From Candidatus Hodarchaeota archaeon (GTDB taxonomy: Archaea; Asgardarchaeota; Heimdallarchaeia; Hodarchaeales; YT1-057), in assembly GCA_016839955.1 (NCBI GenBank), contig JAEOTI010000027.1:1-7453 (forward strand): 7,453 bases of DNA, read 5' to 3'. The notes beneath the pieces were generated by a model. It made no database searches, was not told the DNA's origin, and saw nothing but the letters and a program-made list of their open reading frames with translations. The translations under genes were made by a program, and so were the position numbers. Shown in pieces: positions 1-6,166 of this stretch; the first letter of the stretch is position 1; each line of letters opens with the position of its first letter.

Positions 1-994
1 CTTCTTCACTTGCGACATAAGCTAACATTACTTTTGCTAGGCAATCTCCAACGGCATAAATCCCTTCAACTGAGGTTTCCATATTTTCATTAACTACTAT
101 ACCACGATCAACCTCAATGTCGACATTTTCTATGCCCAAATTTTGAATAACAGGTTTCCTACCTACAGCAGCGAGAACCATTTCAGTTTCAATTTGGATA
201 GATTCGCCATCTGATTTAATTATCGTAGATATTTTCTGTCCATTAGGTCCATCTTCAATTTTAGTTAAGCGAGCAGATGTGTAAATTTCCATTTTATCGT
301 GTTTTAAGACCTTATGAAGAGTGGTAGCAATTTCCTCATCCTCTAAAGGTAAAATATGATCTAATAATTCTACAACAATTACTTTCGCTTCAAAATTTCT
401 GTAAATACAACCAAATTCAAGACCAATTGGACCTGCACCGATAATTAAGATGCTTTTTGGTATTTTACTTAATTTAATCGCATCATTACTTGTTATGACA
501 TTCTTACCAGCTAAACCCGGAATTGGTATCAAAAGAGGTTCTGAACCAGTAGCAATAATAATTTTTTTTGCTTTCAATTCCATCTGTTTTTTCAATGCAT
601 CAGAATAAACAACTCGTACAGTATCAGATTGTAATATCTCCCCTCTTCCCTCGTACCAATCGATTTCGTTCTTATCAAAGAGAACTTTCACTCCACGTCG
701 TAATCGTTTAATGGTATCATCTTTAAATTTATTTACTCTATCTAAATCAAAACTAACATTTTCTACATTAATACCATATCTGTTAAAGGATTTTTTGGCT
801 TCTTTATATTTCATTGAAGCTTCAATCAAAGCTTTTGTTGGAATGCATCCCCAATTTAAACACGTTCCTCCAAGTTCCCCTGGATATTCAATACAAGCTA
901 CACGTGCTCCTAGTTGAGCGGCTTTAATAGCTGCAACATATCCTCCTGGACCCCCACCAATCACAATAACATCATATTCTTGAGCTTGGCTCAT
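1..994 (-). CDS. lpdA: Dihydrolipoyl dehydrogenase (E3), partial: C-terminus beyond left edge
   Basis: This FAD enzyme reoxidises dihydrolipoyl groups of 2-oxoacid dehydrogenase complexes or the glycine cleavage H-protein, passing electrons to NAD+ in the cytoplasm. I translated 331 residues from the ATG at 994. The order is a FAD-binding GGGPGG at 13-18, the redox-active disulfide in GGTCLNWGCIPTK (C45, C50), the ATGS motif at 148-151, the NAD-binding GAGPIG at 186-191 with an acidic residue ending the next strand (favouring NAD over NADP), and the second FAD motif YAVGD ending at D317. The reading frame is open to the edge. About 130 residues of the dimerisation domain with the catalytic His-Glu pair are missing because the window ends. 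AAGGAG at 1003-1008 lies 8 bases before the ATG and supports this start. The usual LAH after the second FAD motif reads LAY here. The gene follows the AlaX gene by 67 bp. Related disulfide reductases (mercuric or glutathione type) are less likely given the C-x4-C context and N-terminus. Confidence 0.93.
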   Translation of the reverse strand, partial: MSQAQEYDVIVIGGGPGGYVAAIKAAQLGARVACIEYPGELGGTCLNWGCIPTKALIEASMKYKEAKKSFNRYGINVENVSFDLDRVNKFKDDTIKRLRRGVKVLFDKNEIDWYEGRGEILQSDTVRVVYSDALKKQMELKAKKIIIATGSEPLLIPIPGLAGKNVITSNDAIKLSKIPKSILIIGAGPIGLEFGCIYRNFEAKVIVVELLDHILPLEDEEIATTLHKVLKHDKMEIYTSARLTKIEDGPNGQKISTIIKSDGESIQIETEMVLAAVGRKPVIQNLGIENVDIEVDRGIVVNENMETSVEGIYAVGDCLAKVMLAYVASEE

Positions 995-1024
995 TTGAAG
1001 TGCTCCTTATTTCATTCTTGAGTT

Positions 1025-1054
1025 TGTAAGGATATCTATGTTCTCTCTATAAGA
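1025..1054 (-). promoter_or_regulatory. Possible weak promoter for dihydrolipoyl dehydrogenase
   Basis: The 67-bp gap between alaX and the dehydrogenase gene contains TCTTATAG on the minus strand (complement of about 1047-1054). It is placed so that transcription would start near 1025, giving a leader of about 30 bases with the AAGGAG site at 1003-1008. The match to an archaeal TATA box is weak and no BRE element is evident. Read-through from alaX is an equally good explanation. Confidence 0.22.
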
Positions 1055-1061
1055 ATAAAAC

Positions 1062-2258
1062 TCAATATTCTATTGAATTTTCTAACTTCCCAAGAATTTC
1101 AACCAATTTTTCATGTGGATTAGATCCTTTAAAAAAACACTGAGCTTGTTTGTGACTTCCTCCGCCTTTACATCCCGTTCTTTCACAAAATTCTTTCATA
1201 AGATGCTGTGCGGAATACTTAGTTTTTTTTGAATTAGAAAAAATGAAAAAAATATGTCCGTCAATAAGAACAGAGACCACATAGTCTTCTAAGGGCCTAC
1301 CTAACTCTCGAAGAGCGGTCTTTCTATCACAGAATGGAAGATTCATCTGCTTATGAATAATTTCTCCGATTTGAGTCCCTTCTTCTTTTTCTACAGCTGA
1401 GATGTAGACTTTAATGGCTTCATTTCTTTGATTTTGAAGTTTCTCTAGATTAAGGAGAGAATTCTGGATCTTTTCAGAGACTTCCTTTGGTTTAACATTT
1501 AAAGAGGTTGCAGATGTAAGGAGAGAAATGTTTGCTAGAGCTAAATCTTCCAACGCTTGTTGACCAACAACATAAGAAAAATTCGATATCTTCCGTTCAA
1601 TAAGGTGAATTGGCCCAATCTCTATTGAATTTCTAACGTGAGTTCCCCCACACGCCATTTTATCATGCCCTACCACCTCAACTACACGAATTTGTTCTTC
1701 AGGAGGAATCTTTTGTTTTCGCAGGGATTTAACTATTTTTTTGGCGTCAGAAGACGATAATATAATTGATTCAACAAAGTTAGAAGAAGTACAAAATTCA
1801 TTGGTAACTATTAATGACTGAATTAAATCTTGATTTGAAATTTTATCTTCAAGAAAAATTTTAACGCTCTCTAAACCTATGGTAGCTTGTCGTGTATGGA
1901 TTCCAGTAATATTAAGGATCGCAGCAGAAAATACATGTTGGGAGGTATGGGATTTCATCAGTTGGTAACGACGATCCCAATCTAAGAATCCCTCTACTTC
2001 TTGTTCTATTTTGAAATGTGAAATGTTGTCTATACCAACTTGATGCCAAATTAGATTATTTTCGTCTTTTTTTAAATTCACAACTGGGATTTCATAATTT
2101 AGGATTTTAATGTAACCAGTATCAAAAGATTGTCCCCCACTTTCAGGATAAAAAACTGTCTGATCTAATGCAATAGCACCAGCCTGTAACGCCACTACTT
2201 TAGCAGAAAACTGAGTTTTATAGGGATTTCTCCAATAAAGACGAGTTGTGGAAGGCAT
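1062..2258 (-). CDS. alaX: AlaX-L type alanyl-tRNA editing protein (freestanding AlaRS editing domain plus DHHA1)
   Basis: This protein probably hydrolyses mischarged Ser-tRNA(Ala) or Gly-tRNA(Ala) in trans, which is the known role of AlaX proteins. Its 398 residues match the editing half of alanyl-tRNA synthetase without any aminoacylation domain. Residues 1-90 form the AlaRS domain-II-like barrel with FYPESGGQ at 36-43. Residues 100-220 form the tRNA-SAD editing core, with the zinc ligands complete: HTSQH (H104, H108) and CGGTH (C203, H207). Residues 255-295 look like a helical, possibly coiled-coil linker. Residues 296-398 are a DHHA1 domain with the signature GCKGGGSHKQAQ at 362-373. The long form with DHHA1 is the AlaX-L class, in contrast to the short AlaX-S/M forms. 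The ATG start aligns with family N-termini (a short TRLYW lead-in), but its Shine-Dalgarno is weak. The C-terminal DHHA1 is shared with DHH phosphoesterases, but no DHH domain is present, so that alternative is rejected. Confidence 0.93.
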   Translation of the reverse strand: MPSTTRLYWRNPYKTQFSAKVVALQAGAIALDQTVFYPESGGQSFDTGYIKILNYEIPVVNLKKDENNLIWHQVGIDNISHFKIEQEVEGFLDWDRRYQLMKSHTSQHVFSAAILNITGIHTRQATIGLESVKIFLEDKISNQDLIQSLIVTNEFCTSSNFVESIILSSSDAKKIVKSLRKQKIPPEEQIRVVEVVGHDKMACGGTHVRNSIEIGPIHLIERKISNFSYVVGQQALEDLALANISLLTSATSLNVKPKEVSEKIQNSLLNLEKLQNQRNEAIKVYISAVEKEEGTQIGEIIHKQMNLPFCDRKTALRELGRPLEDYVVSVLIDGHIFFIFSNSKKTKYSAQHLMKEFCERTGCKGGGSHKQAQCFFKGSNPHEKLVEILGKLENSIEY

Positions 2259-2341
2259 TTGATCTCAATTATAATCAGATTTGAAAGCCTTAATGGAGTT
2301 TTACAATTAATTTCAGTTTAATATTATCTCTAGTGAAAACA

Positions 2342-2382
2342 TCTATAAATTAATAATTTTGACACTAAAAAGTCTTTTTTAG
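2342..2382 (+). promoter_or_regulatory. Archaeal-type promoter with overlapping dyad for the amidohydrolase gene
   Basis: The divergent spacer 2259-2407 holds CTATAAATT (2344-2352), the best TATA-like box in the spacer, preceded by an A-rich GTGAAAAC stretch at 2333-2340 that could act as a BRE. A transcription start about 25 bases downstream falls at roughly 2370-2375. A perfect 7-bp inverted repeat, CTAAAAA/TTTTTAG with a 4-base spacer (2365-2382), straddles that point. A dyad over the start site is a common place for an archaeal repressor to bind. The same spacer must also drive alaX on the other strand, where I see no clearly better box. Promoter position is inference; the dyad is seen directly. 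Confidence 0.5.
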
Positions 2383-2395
2383 CAATTTTTTAAGT

Positions 2396-2400
2396 GGTGA
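2396..2400 (+). promoter_or_regulatory. Ribosome binding site deciding a TTG start
   Basis: GGTGA, complementary to the archaeal 16S rRNA 3' end, lies 7 bases before a TTG at 2408. No in-frame ATG is nearby until residue 11 (MASGE), which would remove the first beta strand of the amidohydrolase. The TTG is therefore the best start. Confidence 0.7.
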
Positions 2401-2407
2401 AAACCTA

Positions 2408-3619
2408 TTGAAAGCAATTCGAAATGCGCGTGCTGTAATGGCTTCTGGTGAGATTCATGAAGGGATCACCGTCCTTTTTGATCAAAAAATTTTAGAGATT
2501 GGTGATAATGTCGCAATTCCTGAGCTTACAGAAGTTTTTGATGCAAATAATTACTATTTAACACCTGGTTTAATTGACGCACATTCCCACGTTGGTCTTT
2601 TTGAAGATGGAGTTGGTCATGAATATGCTGATGGGAATGAATTTTCAAACCCAGTAACACCAGCATTACGAGTCATTGACGCGCTTAATACGCGAGATAG
2701 AGGGCTATTTGAAGCCGTCAGGAAGGGAGGAGTTACATCCGTTGGGATTTTCCCAGGATCAGCAAACGTCATTGGGGGCCAAGGGGCAACTATCAAAACT
2801 TATTCTCCTAATAGATTACATTCTGAACATATAATTGATTCATATATGGGAATGAAATTCGCTCTAGGTGAAAATCCAATTAGAATTTATAAAATGGCAA
2901 AACAGTCACCTATGACACGAATGGCCGAAGCTTCTCTTATTCGAGAGGCTTTTCTGAAGACCCAAGATTATAACGTAAAGAAAGAGAAAGCTGAGACCTC
3001 AGAGAAAGATAAAGATGAGAAAAAACCTGAACATAATCTTGGTTGGGAAGCACTTTCAAAAGTCCTTGACAAAACTGTTCCAGCCTGTGTTCACGCTCAT
3101 CGTAGCCAAGACTTAGAAACTGCCATTCGCCTTTCAGATGAATTCGACTTTCGCCTTATTCTCCAACATGCGAGTGAGGCACATCGTATTGTTGATATTC
3201 TAAAAGAAAAAAACATCCCTTGTGTTCTTGGACCAACTTTTAACTTCAGGACGAAACTAGAGACACGAGAAAAAACTTTCCATACACATAAATTACTGTT
3301 TGAAAACGATATCCAATTTGCTATTACCCTTGACCATCCCATGATCCCATTATGGTTTCTTAATGTAGCTGCAGGGTTAGCAGTTCGTGATGGTCTTCCT
3401 GAACCAATTGCGTTCCAAGCAGTTACATCCACTCCTGCTAAATTATTAGGTCAAGAGAAAAGACTTGGACAAATAGCTCCAGGGTTCGACGCAGACTTGG
3501 TTCTTTGGGAAGGACACCCTCTTCAAAGTATGACAAAAACTCAATTTGTGTTTGTTGATGGTGAGATAGCTTATGATCGGAGTAAGGATATCGGTCCCGA
3601 TTGGAATTGGTATTCTTAG
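2408..3619 (+). CDS. Imidazolonepropionase-like metal-dependent amidohydrolase (COG1228 type)
   Basis: This is a cytoplasmic hydrolase of the amidohydrolase superfamily. The substrate cannot be told from sequence. The 403 residues begin with the small beta-sandwich domain (1-52), then TPGLIDAHSH with metal ligands H59 and H61. The TIM-barrel follows, with the Gly-rich IGGQGATIK at 122-130, CVHAHR (H229, H231), QHASEAH (H254) and the catalytic aspartate in TLDHP (D309). The C-terminal sandwich strand ends in GQIAPGFDADLVLWEGHP, typical of the superfamily. No signal peptide is seen. A very charged stretch at 189-210 (mostly K, E and D) looks like a surface insertion between barrel elements. The gene stands alone on the plus strand, so neighbours give no clue to substrate. 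It starts with TTG supported by GGTGA. Imidazolonepropionase itself (hutI) is unlikely because no other histidine degradation gene is nearby. A prolidase-like or cyclic-amide hydrolase role is possible. Confidence 0.9.
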   Translation: MKAIRNARAVMASGEIHEGITVLFDQKILEIGDNVAIPELTEVFDANNYYLTPGLIDAHSHVGLFEDGVGHEYADGNEFSNPVTPALRVIDALNTRDRGLFEAVRKGGVTSVGIFPGSANVIGGQGATIKTYSPNRLHSEHIIDSYMGMKFALGENPIRIYKMAKQSPMTRMAEASLIREAFLKTQDYNVKKEKAETSEKDKDEKKPEHNLGWEALSKVLDKTVPACVHAHRSQDLETAIRLSDEFDFRLILQHASEAHRIVDILKEKNIPCVLGPTFNFRTKLETREKTFHTHKLLFENDIQFAITLDHPMIPLWFLNVAAGLAVRDGLPEPIAFQAVTSTPAKLLGQEKRLGQIAPGFDADLVLWEGHPLQSMTKTQFVFVDGEIAYDRSKDIGPDWNWYS

Positions 3620-3635
3620 TTGTAATATTAATTAT

Positions 3636-3653
3636 AAAGAAAAAAAGAGAAGA
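3636..3653 (-). terminator. Oligo-T terminator for the thiolase-DUF35 transcript
   Basis: On the minus strand, 12 bases past the DUF35 stop codon, the sequence reads TCTTCTCTTTTTTTCTTT, a run rich in T (seven in a row). This is the intrinsic signal used by archaeal RNA polymerase and needs no hairpin. I see no similar T-run on the plus strand for the converging amidohydrolase gene, so its transcript may run into the antisense of DUF35. Confidence 0.55.
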
Positions 3654-3664
3654 TGTCAAGCCAT

Positions 3665-4084
3665 TTAAGCTTTGACAAACTTGAAAACGATTCTTTCGCC
3701 ACCATCTAGATCCTGGTTGGGAACAACCTTTAATTTCATCCCTACTTTTGGTCTCACAACTCCAGTCATATGAGCTGTAAAAGTAGGCATTCCTTCACCG
3801 TCTAACTTCCCAACAGCAATAAAATAGGGAACTCTATTTTGAAGTGCTTCAGGAGGCATCCCCATTTCGCCAATGAAAGAGAATCCTTCTAAGGTAGCAT
3901 CTCTTGGTAAATCTACCCATTCCATCTCGTCAGATAAACATTGACAGGCTCTTCGAGGTGGAAAATGAATTTTTTCACATTTTTTACATTTGGTCCCTTG
4001 GAATTTATCATCCTTAAGTTTCTGACTAAAATCGTTTAAGAACTGTGTTTCAACTTTCTTGTCACTTGCATAACCAAATTTCAT
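3665..4084 (-). CDS. DUF35 protein (zinc ribbon plus OB fold), thiolase partner
   Basis: Proteins of this family sit beside thiolases in archaea and bridge or support them. In a methanogen complex the DUF35 protein connects acetoacetyl-CoA thiolase to HMG-CoA synthase, and in actinobacteria it binds the thiolase-like aldolase of steroid breakdown. The 139 residues contain an N-terminal helix (7-27), a rubredoxin-like zinc ribbon with C33-x2-C36 and C47-x-C49 followed by CLSDEMEW, and then an OB fold (about 58-138). The second cysteine pair is spaced CxC, where the family usually has CxxC. The start ATG has an excellent GAGGTGA at 4091-4097, inside the 16-bp gap after the thiolase stop, so the two genes are co-transcribed and probably translated in similar amounts. 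No HMG-CoA synthase gene is adjacent, which argues for a role in acyl-CoA turnover but does not exclude a mevalonate role. Confidence 0.9.
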   Translation of the reverse strand: MKFGYASDKKVETQFLNDFSQKLKDDKFQGTKCKKCEKIHFPPRRACQCLSDEMEWVDLPRDATLEGFSFIGEMGMPPEALQNRVPYFIAVGKLDGEGMPTFTAHMTGVVRPKVGMKLKVVPNQDLDGGERIVFKFVKA

Positions 4085-4100
4085 TAGTTTTCACCTCGAA

Positions 4101-5252
4101 TTAACGTTGATAGATCAGAACATTCACAAAGGTTCCGTGCATCCCGACATTGTGCTGCAAACCAATCTCTGCACCAGAAACTTCACGTTTACCTGTAACT
4201 TCTCCACGTAGTTGTCGTGTAATTTCGTAGCACTGAGAGACTCCAGTGGCGCCTACAGGGTGTCCTTTACTCTTTAATCCACCGTCAATATTTACTGGCG
4301 TACTTCCACCAATGTACATCTGCCCTTCTTCAGCCCATTTTCCTCCTTCGCCTTTAGGACAGAAACCAAGGTCTTCATAAGCCATCAGTTCAGCAATTGA
4401 AAAACAATCATGAACCTCTGCGAAGTTAACTTGCTTTGGTTCAATGCCAGCCATTTTATAAGCAATGTCAGCAGCTCTTTGAGCTCCAGTTAAGTTTGTT
4501 AGATTAGGTCTATCAGCTATTTGCATTGTATCTCCTGATGCCCCAATTCCAGTTATCCAAACTGGTGTATCTGTTATCTCTTTCGCTGCTTTTTCGCTTG
4601 TTAAAATCGCAGCAGCAGATCCATCTGATATTGGACAGCAATCGTACAAGTTTAATGGATGAGCTATAACGATCGACTTCATCGCTTCTTCTAGAGAGAC
4701 AGTCTTCTGAAGATGAGCATTCGGATTTAAAGCACCATATTCGTGTGATTTAACAGGAATTGAACTCAATTGTTTTCGAGTTAACCCTTCAGCCATTCTA
4801 CGACTAGCATAGATAGCATAATACGCTGGGAAACTTACTCCGAAAGGAAATTCCCATACTACATCGCCTGCTCGACTCATTAATTCCGTCGCTTCCGGTG
4901 TACTAACATGGGACATGGATTCAGTCGCTACTACGAGAACTTTCTCATGCAACCCAGCTTGAATAAATGCAGCAGCTGTTTTTAATGCAGCAGCTCCTGA
5001 TGCACACGCAGACTCTACACGAATTGGCGCTGCTTCCTGTGTTCCAACATAATCTGAAATGAGAGCTGCAGGAGAACCTTGTCCATTGAATTGATCACCT
5101 GCCAAACTAAAGACGATCGCATCAACATCTTTTGGAGTTAGTCCCGCTTCATCAAATGCAGGTTTTACTGCTTCATGTGAAAGATCACGAATTGTGTCTT
5201 GAGCTCGTTTACCGAATTTTGAGTGGCCTACGCCTACTATACCAACTTTCAC
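4101..5252 (-). CDS. Acetyl-CoA C-acyltransferase (thiolase), SCPx/archaeal type
   Basis: It cleaves 3-oxoacyl-CoA with CoA to give acetyl-CoA or propionyl-CoA, or runs in reverse to condense acyl-CoAs. The 383 residues cover the full thiolase length. The nucleophile is C83 in VESACASG. The acid/base motif HDCF is at 281-284 (H281, C283), and GHPVGATG starts at G330 with H331. The end reads QHNVGMHG and lacks the C-terminal CxG cysteine of classical thiolases, as expected for the SCP2-thiolase class, where the HDCF cysteine takes that role. The run from HDCF through YEDLGFCPKG, SKGHPVGATG, QLRGE and GLQHN closely follows my recollection of the mammalian SCPx thiolase domain. The start is GTG, fixed by GGAGG at 5260-5264 with a 7-base spacer. 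DUF35 follows after 16 bp. A 77-bp gap with promoter-like sequence separates it from the upstream hydratase gene. An Ltp2-like aldolase role is less likely because the catalytic Cys and both His are kept. Confidence 0.94.
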   Translation of the reverse strand: MKVGIVGVGHSKFGKRAQDTIRDLSHEAVKPAFDEAGLTPKDVDAIVFSLAGDQFNGQGSPAALISDYVGTQEAAPIRVESACASGAAALKTAAAFIQAGLHEKVLVVATESMSHVSTPEATELMSRAGDVVWEFPFGVSFPAYYAIYASRRMAEGLTRKQLSSIPVKSHEYGALNPNAHLQKTVSLEEAMKSIVIAHPLNLYDCCPISDGSAAAILTSEKAAKEITDTPVWITGIGASGDTMQIADRPNLTNLTGAQRAADIAYKMAGIEPKQVNFAEVHDCFSIAELMAYEDLGFCPKGEGGKWAEEGQMYIGGSTPVNIDGGLKSKGHPVGATGVSQCYEITRQLRGEVTGKREVSGAEIGLQHNVGMHGTFVNVLIYQR

Positions 5253-5259
5253 TAATAAT

Positions 5260-5264
5260 CCTCC
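5260..5264 (-). promoter_or_regulatory. Ribosome binding site deciding the GTG start of thiolase
   Basis: GGAGG on the minus strand, 7 bases before GTG at 5252. No upstream in-frame ATG keeps a family-like N-terminus (KVGIVGVGHSKFG is the standard beginning), so GTG is the start. Confidence 0.8.
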
Positions 5265-5271
5265 AAAAAAA

Positions 5272-5308
5272 GAATAATATTATTCATAATAATAAAATAT
5301 TATAAAGA
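5272..5308 (-). promoter_or_regulatory. Putative internal promoter and palindromic operator before thiolase
   Basis: Reading the minus strand, CTTTATAATA (about 5298-5307) resembles an archaeal TATA box. A start 25 bases on would fall near 5277, leaving a leader of about 25 bases with the GGAGG site. Across that point lies a perfect 14-bp palindrome, GAATAATATTATTC (5272-5285), overlapped by a second dyad, ATTATT-CAT-AATAAT (5279-5293). The region is almost pure A/T, so chance palindromes are more likely than usual. The combined position over the predicted start is what makes an operator plausible. Confidence 0.45.
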
Positions 5309-5313
5309 AATAG

Positions 5314-5335
5314 AAGTGAGAAAAAACCCTCACTT
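5314..5335 (-). terminator. Hairpin overlapping the hydratase stop codon, possible terminator
   Basis: A perfect 7-bp inverted repeat AAGTGAG/CTCACTT with an 8-base loop containing six T in the minus sense. The TGA stop of the hydratase gene (5330-5332) is part of one arm. It is followed on the minus strand by a pyrimidine- and T-rich stretch (TTCTATTTCTTT). It could end or attenuate transcription of the upstream operon, or protect the 3' end of a processed mRNA. Confidence 0.4.
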
Positions 5336-6136
5336 ACCTGAAAAGCTAGCTTTTCGCTTTTCAAAGATCGCTTTGATACCTTCTTTCAAGTCTTCTGTAC
5401 CGAACAAGGCCACACAAGCATCTGCTTCAGCCTTATTACCTTCCTCAATGCTATTGTCAAAAGCTTTGTTAGCTACTTCTTTTGCCATTCGTACAGCCAT
5501 AGGAGCATTACCAGCAATTTTAGCAGCGATAAAAGTCCAAGTAGATTCGAGTTCATCAAAAGGAACAGCTTTGTTTACAAGTCCAATTCGCTCAGCTTCG
5601 GTACCATTAACCTGCCCACCAGTAAGAATCATCTCTTTGGCTCGGCCAAGACCAATGATCTTGGGAAGTCGTGTAGTACCACCCCAAGCAGGAAGTAAGC
5701 CTAATGCAACTTCTGGAGTTCCGATTTTAGTGGTTTCGTTCATAACTCGAATGTCACAAGCAAGTGAGAGTTCGGTTCCACCACCTAAACAGAGACCATT
5801 AATAGCAGCGATTGTTGGCTTGGAAAGATTTTCAACTTTCCGATATAGGGCTTGACCAGCCTCAATTAAGGGCCTAGATTCTTCTTTGTCCTTTTCAGTG
5901 AGTCCTTGGGCGTATTTCAAATCTGCCCCAGTGCAAAACACTTTCTCACCATCAGCGGTAATTACTACTACTTTTACTTCATCGTCCTTCTCAATCTCAT
6001 CTAGAAGAGAATTTAGTTCTTCCACGAGTTTGTCATTAACACTGTTTAGTGCATCTGGACGATTAATTTTTATAACGCCAATATTTTCTTCCATGCTCAA
6101 AAAAGAGCCAACTTTCTCATAAAGAAGTGTTTCCAT
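5330..6136 (-). CDS. Enoyl-CoA hydratase (crotonase family)
   Basis: It adds water across 2-enoyl-CoA to give 3-hydroxyacyl-CoA, the second step of beta-oxidation, in the cytoplasm. The 268 residues match a single-domain crotonase. NRPDALNSVN is at 25-34, and the oxyanion-hole segment FCTGADLKY at 67-75 contributes the backbone NH of A71. AAINGLCLGGGTELSLACDI at 110-129 carries catalytic E122, and GTPEVALGLLPAWGG at 139-153 carries E142. Both glutamates of the hydratase pair are present, which favours hydratase over isomerase, dehalogenase or hydrolase members. The C-terminal helices (about 195-268) are the trimerisation part. GGAGG at 6145-6149, 8 bases upstream, supports the ATG. It follows the SCP2-like gene by 30 bp and is the last gene of the tight cluster. 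Chain-length preference cannot be inferred; 3-hydroxybutyryl-CoA dehydratase (crotonase) is possible. Confidence 0.93.
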   Translation of the reverse strand: METLLYEKVGSFLSMEENIGVIKINRPDALNSVNDKLVEELNSLLDEIEKDDEVKVVVITADGEKVFCTGADLKYAQGLTEKDKEESRPLIEAGQALYRKVENLSKPTIAAINGLCLGGGTELSLACDIRVMNETTKIGTPEVALGLLPAWGGTTRLPKIIGLGRAKEMILTGGQVNGTEAERIGLVNKAVPFDELESTWTFIAAKIAGNAPMAVRMAKEVANKAFDNSIEEGNKAEADACVALFGTEDLKEGIKAIFEKRKASFSGK

Positions 6137-6166
6137 GTATTATTCCTCCTATTTGTATTTCTAAAT

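Noticed and set aside
711..917. Open frame of 68 codons on the plus strand
   Set aside because: It is antisense to the FAD-binding and disulfide region of dihydrolipoyl dehydrogenase.
2259..2407. Possible riboswitch or small RNA in the divergent spacer
   Set aside because: Only a short A/T dyad and a TATA-like box are seen; there is no multi-helix structure or conserved RNA motif.
3097..3432. Open frame of 111 codons on the minus strand
   Set aside because: It is antisense to the barrel region of the amidohydrolase, including the VHAHR, QHASEAH and TLDHP motifs. The product is Ser/Arg/Trp-rich and shows no domain.
3438..3659. Open frame of 73 codons on the minus strand across the amidohydrolase 3' end
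   Set aside because: It is mostly antisense to the conserved C-terminal strand motif, starts in the T-rich terminator and has no Shine-Dalgarno.
3665..5252. Mevalonate-pathway reading of the thiolase-DUF35 pair
   Set aside because: The usual HMG-CoA synthase gene is not next to them, and the nearest upstream genes are hydratase and SCP2-like. It is not excluded, but the acyl-CoA module fits better.
5316..5855. Open frame of 179 codons on the plus strand
   Set aside because: It lies entirely opposite the enoyl-CoA hydratase gene, whose motifs are unmistakable. The plus-strand product is Ser/Ala/Pro-rich with no family pattern and no ribosome site.
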